Below, one piece after another: positions 54,401-64,000 of a stretch of 64,000 nucleotides of DNA (position 1 is the first letter of the stretch; each line of letters begins with the position of its first letter). This DNA comes from Pegoplata infirma (taxonomy: Eukaryota > Arthropoda > Insecta > Diptera > Anthomyiidae): NCBI GenBank assembly GCA_963921195.1, contig OY992538.1:236833462-236897461 (forward strand), read 5' to 3'. The position numbers and the translations under genes were made by a program. The notes under the pieces were generated by a model that worked only from the letters and a program-made list of their open reading frames with translations, had not been told where the DNA came from and did not search any database.

Positions 54401-56640
54401 CTAAATTTCACATGTCTTTTTTTTTGAATTTCAATTGAGCTTTTCTGAATTTTATTTTCTGAGCTTTATTGTTTCTTCTCTGAATAAATGGGAAATTTTG
54501 GATTGAATTGGAATTATCAGAATTTGCAAATGGGCTTTCCCATTTGCCATCCCATCACAGAAAAGCACAAAAGCTTCTCAGTTGTTCTTTATTTTCTGAA
54601 ATTCAATTACACTTTGCTTAATTTCAATAACGTTGTTCTAAGATTTAGTGATTCTTCTAGAAATTTCTCAATTTAAATTTCTGAATTTCAATTAGATTTC
54701 GGAAATTTTATATGACTGCTCTGAATTAATCCTTTTTTTCAAATTATAATAAATTTACAATGAATCCCCATCTTAAAAAAATCACTTATCTGGCAACACT
54801 AGGTCGTCGGCCTGTCCATGTGCTTAGTTTTATATGTCAGCCAATTTGACTTCAAACCAGGTTGACAGGTGAGTGCGAAAATTTCATAGAGTATAAGCCA
54901 AGTTATGCTCAATGTCTCTCTTACTCTCTCTCACTTAGCTGTGATACAATTCGAAAAAGAGTAAAACAAATGATGTAAGAGAGCTTAATTTTCTTTAACT
55001 GTTTGTTGTATGGGAAAACTACTAGCAGACAGATGGGGTTGTTAATTTTACACGAGGAAGTTTATTAGGCGAGATTAACTACTTTTTTTCTTCTTTCTTT
55101 CTTTTTGGAATTTAGCAAAGACTTATGAAAATTTACACTTCCTTAGATATTTATGTATATGTAAATATATGTATTTATATATATTAGTGTATGTGTGTGT
55201 ATAAGTATGTATGTAAATATTAAATAAAACAAATTTCCACCAAGAGTGCAGCACTGTTTTAGATATTTCACTTAAATTTTTGATGTCCTAGTTTCAATTA
55301 CACAAATTTTTATTCACACTTTTTTTTTGCAATCAACGAAAACCGATTGTACCGATTCTATGTCAGGAGACATTATGAGGGTTTTAAAAAACCAAAAATT
55401 TAAAAAAGAACACTGCACTTTAAATTACATGATTTTTGTTATTTTATTTTTCTACATTCCAATTAATTATTTATTTGATTCTACAATAAACGTAATCAAA
55501 TGGTTATTGGAATGACAATGATTTATTATGTAATGAGATTCATGCGTTATATAATGAGCTTTTCTTTCTTTTTTTTTGCCACTTTTCGTTAATGGATGAT
55601 GATGATTCGTTTTACGGTTCTATAAAAATTTTTTTTGTACGTTTTTGTATTTGTTTTTTTTTTTCTTATTTGATTTTCCTTTGACACACGTCGGTTAGTT
55701 TTTTGTTGTATTTTTTATATTCGTTTTATAATTCTTTTCGTTTCAAGTTGAGTTGTGAACCCAACCAAATGCGACACGTAACTGAGGCACTGTAGAAAAC
55801 TACACACAATATCTTGGCCATGCAGCCAAGAAGAAAACTTAAAATATATAGAAAACTCTGAATACAGCACACAGTAGGTACATCAGTCAGACAGTCACTG
55901 TGGTATAGAGCTCATAGTAGCTCTCCAGTCATCGTCATCTGCACTCCAACCAAATAAAACCAACTAACCAGCCAGTCAAGTCAACCAACCAACCAGCCAG
56001 CCAGTCATATAAACTTGAGTAATGCAGACACAGCATAACGTAAATACTACTAAATCCAGCAACAACAATAACGTAAACACCTTCCTCTACAGTCGTCTGC
56101 AACGTCGTCAACACGACAACATTCCATACCATGCCATGCCAATAACTTAAAAAGTTTTTTCTGTTTTCATTTTTTGGCTGCAGAGGACTTAAATCGTGTG
56201 TTGAGGACTAAATATAGTTTTACTCTCTTTCGTGCAAAATCCATAACATACACATGGATACAAAATGAAATATTTGTATATCACTCCATATTCAGCTGAA
56301 ATGAAACAAGAAAATTAATAACAATAACATTAATAATAATAACAAACAGATTTAAACAGAGCTTTGAGACCAGAAATGATAAGGTTGGTACAATTGTACT
56401 TTACTTTTGTTAGGTTTAATTTGAATTTGGTACTTTTCCAAAGATATGGTTATAATATGAAAACCAGGTTGGCATCAGTTGGAGCTTCCTTGTCCGTTGT
56501 GATACCACGAAGCTGTTATTCCTCAAAAAAAGTTGATGAGACTACGGTGATTGATCTTTTTCAATCGTTTGTGAAACGGAAGCAAAATTTTCGTTCCAAA
56601 CAATCGGTTCGTGGAATGTATTCAAGAATCTAGTGCAATG
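54400..56640. other. Apparently unique gene-free stretch
   Basis: 54400-54700 has short CTGAATTT repeats. 55140-55220 has (TATG)n. 55730-56140 is less AT-rich with CCAACCAACC and CAGTCAGACAG tracts and may be host intron or regulatory DNA. Frames at 55327-55515, 55935-56132 and 56364-56633 show no domain. Confidence 0.3.
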
Positions 56641-56699
56641 GGAATGTGTTTCAAAAAAGGTTTCCTGGGTAAGTTGAATAAAAAGACTGAGGCTACGAA

Positions 56700-58700
56700 C
56701 CTGGAATAGCAATTTGTTCTACACTCTCCAAGATAATGGAAAGTATATTTAATCACCACCTTGTAAATTATCTAGAGTCCAATTCACTTTTGTCCGATCG
56801 ACAATATGGCCTTTGTAGAAGTAGAACGGTAGACCTGTTAGCGTTTCATTCGGAACGTTTGAGTCCTTCTATCCACCAATTTGGTGAAAGCAAAGTAGTT
56901 GCTCTAGATATGTCCAAGCCATTCGATCGTGTGTGGCACGGTACACTCGTTTCGAAGCTTATTGTGTTTGATGTCGGTAGTGATTTCTCTCGATTTACAT
57001 CGAGCTTTCTCAGAGACTGTACTATACGTCGGATGAGTTTCGGTTAAATTCAGGGGTAGCGCAAGGTTCTGTTCTTTCTCCTACACTTTTTCTTATTTTA
57101 CTTAACGACCTTCTAAGTCAAACTTCCAATCCTATTCATTCTTTCGCAGATGACAGCAGCATTTGTCATTCATTTTTATTTGTCATTCTTTTTCCATTAA
57201 TCATTCAGGAAGCCTTACTGAGGTTGAAGCTATGAGACAGAACATGAATGACACACTCAATCATGACCTTCCGGTGATCTCCGAATGGGTTCTTGCGAAT
57301 AGAGTAGATTTTAATGCTCGTAAGACCCAATGCTGTATGTTGACCCACAGACGAATTGTGGAATCTGTATCCATAGGTGGTATAGCTATTGAGGAATCTG
57401 TCACTCTTGATGTTCTAGGCATGAACATTCAATGTGATATTCGTTGGATCCAACATGTTTTTCAAGTGTCGAAAGTAGCATTCAAGTGTCTTGATTTCTT
57501 TAATCAGTGTAAGAATTACTACACTCCGTCTGATTTCCTCACTATTTATACCACCTATATCCGAACGAAGATGGAATACAACTTTCATATCTGGGCAGAA
57601 GATTCTAGGTATATCTTGAATCTCCTGGATTGGGTGCAACCGAGTGCGATGTGCGTCATTGTTCTACAAATAATGGCTATGGCTGCGCGTAAAATGATTT
57701 TCGATTACTATGACCTTTGCAACTTGAGCGTGTACTCCAATATCATTCCTTCAATCGGAATCATAGAAAACTTGAATATGCCGTCGAATATGATAAACAC
57801 AGAGTTTCGCTTTGGACGAAAATTTGAGATCGTGATACCAAGTAGACCAGATGGAGATGAAGGTTAACCATCTGTAGACACAAGAAACTTAAACTAATAT
57901 ACTGATGGATCAAAAATGACCTCTGTTGTGGGAGTTGGTATTTACGATTCAAACTCACGGGTTTCCGAACCCATGTTATATAGCCTTGCAATTAACAAAG
58001 CTGCACAGATGACTTGCCAAGGGACTAACATCCTTGCGCCATAAAAATTTTCGTGGATAGTTTCCCAGCTCTAAAGGCCTTGCAATCAAACAGGCCTTGC
58101 AATCAAACACCGTAAAACTGTATGCAATACCTTCACTAAATCTAACAGAACAAAGTCAAGCTAATGTGGGTCTTGAGTCGGTGGGAAAGCAGTTTGAACC
58201 TGACATATCTGTTCCTGTAGTAGAGTTAAGAAACCAAATTGACAATATATAAGGGAAAGGATAGGTGGATATAACTGACTACGTGTAGGATATCGTGAAC
58301 CCTGTAAGCACTGCCAAATCCTAGAAGGACAGAAAGTCTTCTTAATTGTGGTAAACGGACGGTTAGCCTATTGATGGGAGTATTGACGTTTGATTGCAAT
58401 GGCGAACGGCAACGGAAATCTGTTACTGAAACTCTTGTAGTAGTTGTTGAGAAGTGGAGAAGAAGGATTCACTGAAGCACTTGTTGTTTAAAAGTTCAGA
58501 TCTGATAAAGCGCCGCCTTAAGCAATTGTGGCAAAGATTTTTCGATTACCTGGAATGAGCAGAATATCTAGAGGAATCGGGGTGGTTTAAGAAGTAGATC
58601 GTTGTAATAGAGGGATAGCAGGAACTTGATTATTAAGGCATTCACAATAGACCTTATGGCTTTCGAGTGAATTCGCCAAATAGTGGAAATCCATCCAACC
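56700..58700 (+). pseudogene. Decayed LINE (RT and RNase H remnants)
   Basis: 56736-57047 and 57037-57210 retain RT motifs in shifted frames: ALDMSKPFDRVWHGTL, then GVAQGSVLSPTLFLILLNDL and FADDSS (catalytic FADD). 57230-57640 keeps the post-RT region (ISEWVLANRVDFNARKTQC; LDVLGMNIQCDIRW; YTPSDFLTIYTTYIRTKMEY). 57894-57945 reads YTDGSKMTSVVGVGIYD, an RNase H start. Many stops and frameshifts exist, and the endonuclease is missing. The 3' end matches 53575-53800. The RT resembles jockey-type elements and the RNase H resembles I/R1/LOA-type elements, so it may be one RNase-H-bearing LINE or two joined fragments. Confidence 0.75.
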
Positions 58701-60030
58701 TAACTTTGTGGATATTAGTATTAAAATCTTTACTATAAGGTCGTAGTCAAGAGAGTCTAGAGACTTTAATTTGATTCCAAACATAACCAATGAAAATCAA
58801 CTTCTGATAGCTGACCGAAGAATGATTCTGGACCAACGAATAGCTGTCGGGCACCACGGTATGCTATACAATTGGCACGTTCGTTTCCGGTATGTTCGTT
58901 AAGTGACTCAATACATGACCAGTCCGGGTGATACATCGTAACGAATAAGAGCTTTCAGTGCAATCTGACAGTAAGACATTATGAACATACGGGAAACTTT
59001 TGATTTGCTTCGAAGACATTCAGTTATTGTATTGATGGTGATTTCCCTCAAAATCGCACTTTTGTCCTTTTTAAATCAGGTGTTATATCAAATTGATTGG
59101 ACTTTGATTTAAGTACTTACGGTAGTTGAGGTAATATTTTATTTCCAGGAACCTTATCCGTGGCAGATTTTAGAAAAAATTATAAGCACTGCAGTAAAAC
59201 CGGCAATTTTCAATCCAAACTAAACCCAAACTTCTTAAACTAACTCCAAATTCAACTTGCTTTAATGTGTTTGTGTAAGGATGTATTTAGTGTGTTCTAT
59301 TCGGAATGTTCAAGATGTAAGTATATTCAAGTTTACTTTGATGGATCCAATAAGATCGAGGATGTTAACAGATGGAACATCAATATTGGATATTCCATCT
59401 CTGTTAAGACTAATGGAACTACTTCTGGGTAAAAAACTTATTCGTTTCTTCGACTTTTAACGATCAGTTTCTTAGAATTATATGCAATTTGGGGTTGATT
59501 CCGGATTCAGTTTTATCAAGATAAACACAAGCAACAGCAGGAATATAAAATTTTCTTGCAAATAGAGCAAGCTTCATCATGTTCTTGTTAAGTCCAAGAC
59601 CAAGACCACGATCACGATAACTTATCTAATATTTTGTGGAATAATTTTTCTAAGGATTTTAAACTGGGGTTTTCTGATATTTTTATATCTCTATATAATT
59701 TTGGTTGTTTTAGAAGCTATGACTTATTTCGAAGATTTCGTAAGATCTGGAAGCCAATAAATATGAGACACTATTCTTAGGTTTTATAGCTTTGCAAGCC
59801 GATGATCGTTTCACTAAATTTGTAGACTTTGGTACAAATAGAAACTCATGACGTTTTGGCTTGGTTTTTTAAGTTTTGGTATCTCTTCCTTAAAGATTTC
59901 CTGAATAGTACTTATCGATTTTGTGAATTTGCTTAAGTATACTACTTTTTATGGGATTGTCGCGCAATTTGGGTCTTAAAAACTGAAATTTCTAGGAAGA
60001 AAATAGTCTTTTGTAAAATTTGTTTATGTT
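58700..60030. other. Gene-free stretch, moderately AT-rich
   Basis: No surviving frame or clear repeat. The composition resembles the preceding dead LINE, so part may be very old LINE sequence, but I cannot show it. Confidence 0.3.
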
Positions 60031-60031
60031 T

Positions 60032-60424
60032 TTATACCACCCAGCCATACTTTGGTGGTATACTCACTTTGTCATTCCATGTGTAACTCATCAAACAATC
60101 GGTATAAGACCTCAAAACGTTTCTAAGACATTCTAGCGATGTCTGTCTGTCCATTCGTTCATGTAAGGACACCTTAAAAATGTTGGCACATTCCACATAA
60201 CCTAAAAATACAAAATGCTTTAATTCGGCTGCTGCTTGACAAATGTGAACAAAATTGGTATTTAAAGCAGCACAAACATATTTTTTTACAAAAATTTTTT
60301 TTTCGCAGATTTTTTTTTCACCAAAATTTTTTTATAAATTTTTTTTTCTAAAATTTTTTTTTCATATAATATTTTCGACATTGTGTAGGGTATCAATACA
60401 TTCGGCATGGTCGAATTTAACTTT
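60032..60424 (+). repeat. DINE-1/mini-me-like unit, short degenerate copy
   Basis: ATACCACCCAGCCATACTTT, GTATACTCACTTTGTCATTC, AAGACATTCTAGCGATGTCTG, GTCTGTCCATTCGTTC, then GTAGGGTATCAATACATTCGGC and TCGAATTTAAC. TA tract and core are eroded. A TTTTTTTTC VNTR lies at 60280-60365. Confidence 0.65.
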
Positions 60425-60429
60425 TTAAT

Positions 60430-61460
60430 TTGATGTTCCTGTTAAGGGTTAATATTAGGAGTAACAAAAAAAGTACATTTAATACTACAATTAGTACAAT
60501 ATTGAAAATTTCCACATAAGTAGTACGTACAAATCATTCCTATTAAAAACACATATTGAATTTGACTAACGGCTATGGTAGTTGTGGTCGTCGTCGTCGT
60601 TGTTGTGGTTAATGAGGAGACTACATAGCAAAGCTCAAGTTATGTTTTATTAGTGTTAATGTTATTTTCGATTTGATTTGGGAGCCTGTTTGTTGGTCAG
60701 TAGAGTCTTGTATCGTATCGTAGTCAAATGGTTGATTGTATTAAGAACAATATAAATGTAGTTTAACAGCACAACGAACAGCAGCACAGCACATCACACA
60801 ACAGCAAAGCACAGCTGAACAACATTAACATAAAGTATATCGATATTCAGCTCGAGGCCATTATAAACACACACACACACCTAAAAACACTCTATCACGC
60901 ATATAACACTATAGTAGTAGCTATAGCCATTTTTTTTAACAGTAGCAGGAAATGTCAAGAGTATAACATATACAACAGACACACACTCACACACTTATAC
61001 ACAAATGTCGAATTCAAGCAGGCAGGTGTTTATATGTGTATCGAATATTTCAGAAGCTCAACGACTGATAACTAGAATAGACAAAATATGTAAGAGATTT
61101 TTTTTTTTGCAAACTACATTTACACGTGATGTTTTTCTTTTTGTTTCGTATTTTTTTTATTTTTTGTTGTGTGTCTGTTAATGACAATGAGAATTCTTAT
61201 GAATTTAGAGTAAATTTGTTTATTGAAAACTTAAAATTATTTAGAAAACAAAAAAAAAACTGCAACTGCAAATTTCTGAATAAAGAGAAAAATACTGTTT
61301 AAAATTAATTTGGTCACCTGATTTGTGTAAATTAAATAGGGGCATTGACATTGAGTCTTTACGAAATACTTAAAAAAAAATTACTAAAATTTAAGAAAAT
61401 ATTTCCTTAAAAATAGTTCATGAATATTCATAAAATTTAGTAAAATTTAGCTTAAAAATG
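60430..61460. other. Apparently unique stretch with CAG/CA/GTC microsatellites
   Basis: 60585-60605 has GTCGTCGTCGTCGTTG, 60770-60810 has CAGCAGCACAGCACA, and 60870-61010 has CACACACA tracts. This is typical of fly intronic or regulatory DNA. No coding exon is recognised. Confidence 0.3.
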
Positions 61461-61464
61461 GTAG

Positions 61465-62775
61465 GACTTTTTCTATATGAAAAATTTTACAAAATCTGAG
61501 AATTTTTCTATACGAAAAGTGTGTCGGAATCGGAGAAATTTTCTAAACGAAAAATATTTTAGAATCAGAGAGTTTTTCTGTATGAAAAAGGTCTAAGAAT
61601 CTGAGACTTTTTCTATACAAAAAATGTCTTGGAATCTGTGAAAAATGTCTCAGAATCTGAGCCTTTTTTATACGAAAAATATCACAGAAAATGACAAAAT
61701 GTTTCAGAAGTTGAAACTTTTTCTATACGAAAAATATCTCAGTATTTAAGGCTATTTTAAGCGAAAAATGTCTTAGAATTTGAAAACTTTTCTTTGCGAA
61801 AAATGTCTCAGAACGTTTCAGAATCTGAGACTTTTTCTAAACGAAAAATATTTCAGAATAAGGGACTTTTTCTATACGAAAAGAGTCTCAGAATCTGAGA
61901 CTTTTTCTATACGAAAAATGTCTCAGAATCTTGGATTTTTTCTAAACGAAAAATAATTCAGAATCAGAGACTTTTTATAAGAAGAAGTTCTTACCCAGCA
62001 AAAACATGGTAATGAGTTGTGAAAAGTAATCATTACCAAGTACATTATTTATAATGAGTACCCATTACTATTAACATTATTTTAAGCCCAAAAGTAACTA
62101 CTTCTCAGTAATATGTTATAAAAGCACCTCTAACAATAAGTAATAATATCTTCTTGCACTTGCAGTTTTTAACCTTTACAATTCAATTAACTTAAAAAGT
62201 ACTTAAAAACTTAAAAATTACGCAATTTTTAAGTTTTAATAAAAACAAGTTAAATTTTTAAAGATTTAATTAACTAATTATTTTACTTCTTTTTGGTAAT
62301 GGGTTTTTACTCCTTATTTGTAATCCGAGGCAGTAACTACTTATTTATCTCCATACTCTTCACTAGTTATTTTTGTCTCACGCCCTTGTTAAAATAATTA
62401 GTGTTTCATTCAATAAGTAACTACTTATTAACATCTGTTTCGGATTACAAAACCCATTACTAGTAATGCCAATTTTTGCTGGGTAGATTCTGACATTTTC
62501 CTATATGAAAATGACCCAGAATCTGAGATTTTTCTATACGAAAGATGTCTCAGAATCTGAAATTTTTTCTATACGAAAGATGTCTCAGAATCGGAGACAT
62601 TTTCTACACGAAAAATTTCTCAGAATCTGAGACTTTTTCTATACGAAAAATGTCTCAGAATCTGATAATTTTTCTACACAAAAGTATCTCAGAATCTAAG
62701 ACTTTTTCTATACGAAAAATGTTTCAAAATCTGAAAGTTTTTCAATATGAAAAATTTCTCAAAATCTGAGAAATT
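61465..62775. repeat. ~35-bp satellite, array 2
   Basis: About 22 copies of TTTTTCTATACGAAAAATGTCTCAGAATCTGAGAC (shown in pieces: TTTTTCTATACGAAAA and TGTCTCAGAATCTGAG). Interrupted by the 61994-62483 element. More homogeneous than array 1 at 24350-26190. A 74-codon frame at 62545-62769 is a repeat translation. Confidence 0.85.
61994..62483. mobile_element. TIR element CCCAGCAAAAA...TTTTTGCTGGG with TA flanks
   Basis: Ends are 11-bp inverted repeats, TA on both sides (61992-61993, 62484-62485), and subterminal GGTAATG/CATTACTAGTAATG motifs. It is non-coding. Related by its ends to 26877-27609. Confidence 0.75.
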
Positions 62776-62777
62776 GC

Positions 62778-63340
62778 ATGATTTAATACGTCTTCAACCC
62801 ACATTGGGGGGGGGGGTCAAAAATGAAGCCCGCAGAAAATGAAGTTTAGAGCTTAAATGTTGTGTTATAAATAAGTATTAAACGGCTTTTGTGTTTTGTA
62901 CCCCAACTATAATTTTGTATTAATATATTATCTTTAAAAAAAATCGTTAACCCTTCTTGGTAGAGGTTCAAAAATGACCCATTTAGTAAAAATGTATATT
63001 TTGTTGATATTAAAAAATTCAAGCACTATGCCTAAAAGTTTTTGCCGGGGTCATTTTTGACCCCGGGCCAATATGGGTTAAATGTATCTTAAATAGGCAA
63101 GATTTTAAGGCTGATTTAAAGTTATCTAATAGAATGCCACAAATTAATTTTCTATAAAGAAAATATATATTTTTTAATGAATGGACCATTTTTGACCCCC
63201 TACCAAGAAGGGTTAATGATTTTTTTTAAGATAATATATTAATACGAAATAATAGTTGGGGCACAAAATTTAGGCTCTAAACTTCAAATTTCCTGCGTGG
63301 GCATTTTTGACGCCCAGCCAATGTGGGTTAAAGACGTCCT
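62778..63340. repeat. Outer palindrome, piggyBac-type ends
   Basis: Left TACGTCTTCAACCCACATTGG (shortened) and right CCAATGTGGGTTAAAGACGTC are inverse repeats over the first ~20 bp, and the arms continue past AGCCCGC/GCCCAGCC and the AATATATTA segment. The right junction has GGGTTAA; the left has TCAA, a one-base variant of TTAA. Confidence 0.65.
62951..63212. mobile_element. 262-bp piggyBac-type MITE with TTAA flanks
   Basis: CCCTTCTTGGTAG at 62951 and CTACCAAGAAGGG ending 63212 are perfect 13-bp inverted repeats, flanked by TTAA (62947-62950, 63213-63216). Next to them are GGTTCAAAAATGACCC and GGACCATTTTTGACCCC, also inverted. TTAA duplication with CCC...GGG ends is the known hallmark of piggyBac elements. 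No transposase is present. Confidence 0.8.
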
Positions 63341-64000
63341 AGATCGGTAAGATTTTATGACAGACTTACAGTTATCTAATAGAATGCCACGACACCAAAA
63401 AATCGTTAATTTGCCAAAAAAAAATTTGGTTTATAAGATTTTAATAAGCCAAATTATTGATAAAACGAACATTTCCTTGAAATCCGACAAATTCCCCCCG
63501 CCATTCCCAAAAAGTGACCCGACGGATATCCGCCATATTTTAAATTTTGCTTCTCCAAGGTGTTCGTAATGAATTTAGAAAAAAAAATTATATATTTAAA
63601 ATTTTTTTTAATAAAATTTTTTAATTTTAAAAAAAGGAGTTTTGAGAACCCCCCCCCCCCCCCCAAATCATGCAATTTTTTGGTATCAACTGTGAACGGG
63701 TTAATGATACCGTAAAATCTTTAAATTTCATATTTAAGTATTTTCGATCAAATATTAAACAAAAATAATTTTTAATTAATTTTAATAAAAAAATGTTTAA
63801 TTATTTTTTTTAAAGTCCTTTTTTGCAAAAATCCCAATTTTGAGGCTCAAAGTGGGGACAGAAGATAAACGGAGTGATATTTTGCATGTGAGTTACCCTT
63901 AGGGGACCGACACTTTTGGCGGTTATTATAAATTGATCAAAGAGAAAAGCCCAAACCTGTTATAAAACGCTTTATTTTTTTTATAAATTTGGGCTTAAAT
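63216..64000. other. Gene-free end of window with piggyBac-type fragments
   Basis: 63327-63391 repeats 63076-63140 (GGTTAAA.G..., ...TTATCTAATAGAATGCCAC). A C16 run lies at about 63649-63664 and GGGTTAATGATACC at 63698. Frames at 63357-63675 on either strand show no domain. Confidence 0.35.

Noticed and set aside
56364..56633. 89-codon frame upstream of the decayed LINE
   Set aside because: No recognisable domain and no link to the RT frame; likely chance or highly decayed sequence.
61465..62775. CRISPR-like regular repeat
   Set aside because: Units are contiguous with no unique spacers and the DNA is clearly eukaryotic; it is a satellite.

Overview
The window looks like nuclear DNA from a higher fly, most likely a calyptrate such as a blow fly, flesh fly or muscid. 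It is very AT-rich, has introns of 60-80 bp, carries one gene of the fly-expanded DUF1091 family, and is packed with dispersed repeats that combine a (TA)n tract, a short core and a (GTCY)n tract, as in dipteran mini-me/DINE-1 elements. I cannot name the species. No bacterial-type operon, CRISPR or viral genome is present.

Protein-coding content is sparse. I find one convincing host gene: a three-exon, minus-strand DUF1091 secreted protein at 11149-11842. There are two adjacent candidate terminal exons of unknown identity on the minus strand at 50263-50464. One near-intact LINE retrotransposon lies at 39050-43810, with ORF1, and ORF2 broken once near its 3' third. A heavily decayed second LINE lies at about 56.7-58.7 kb.

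Layout: 0-4.7 kb, a (GTCY) repeat fragment followed by a degenerate ~135-bp tandem array. 5.4-9.1 kb, three TA-flanked MITEs with CACTC...GAGTG ends, two of them inside an older foldback. 9.6-10.3 kb, a near-complete DINE-like unit. 10.7-12.1 kb, the host gene between two small MITEs. 13.2-15.8 kb, a 2.57-kb element with very long inverted repeats and an 8-bp target duplication. 16-24 kb, mixed repeats and apparently unique sequence. 24.0-28.55 kb, a 4.5-kb hAT-type non-autonomous element filled with a ~35-bp satellite and smaller elements. 28.6-36 kb, DINE-like units interrupted by a MITE and an 856-bp hAT element. 35.9-37.3 kb, a Foldback-like element with an 11-bp duplication. 38.3-44.3 kb, a hAT-type element containing a DINE-like unit that in turn contains the LINE. 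45.4-48.2 kb, two large palindromes. 50.8-53.25 kb, the 135-bp family in reverse with a tRNA-derived SINE and a ~710-bp minisatellite. 61.4-63.4 kb, a second copy of the 35-bp satellite and nested TTAA-flanked piggyBac-type palindromes.

The main value of the window is its readable insertion history. Many elements keep exact target-site duplications, so nesting order can be established by eye. The most interesting single signal is at the LINE ORF1/ORF2 junction: ORF2 has no in-frame ATG before its endonuclease domain, lies in the -1 frame, and the last two sense codons of ORF1 form a canonical A AAA AAC slippery heptamer directly before the ORF1 stop. This suggests ORF2 is made as a -1 frameshift fusion.
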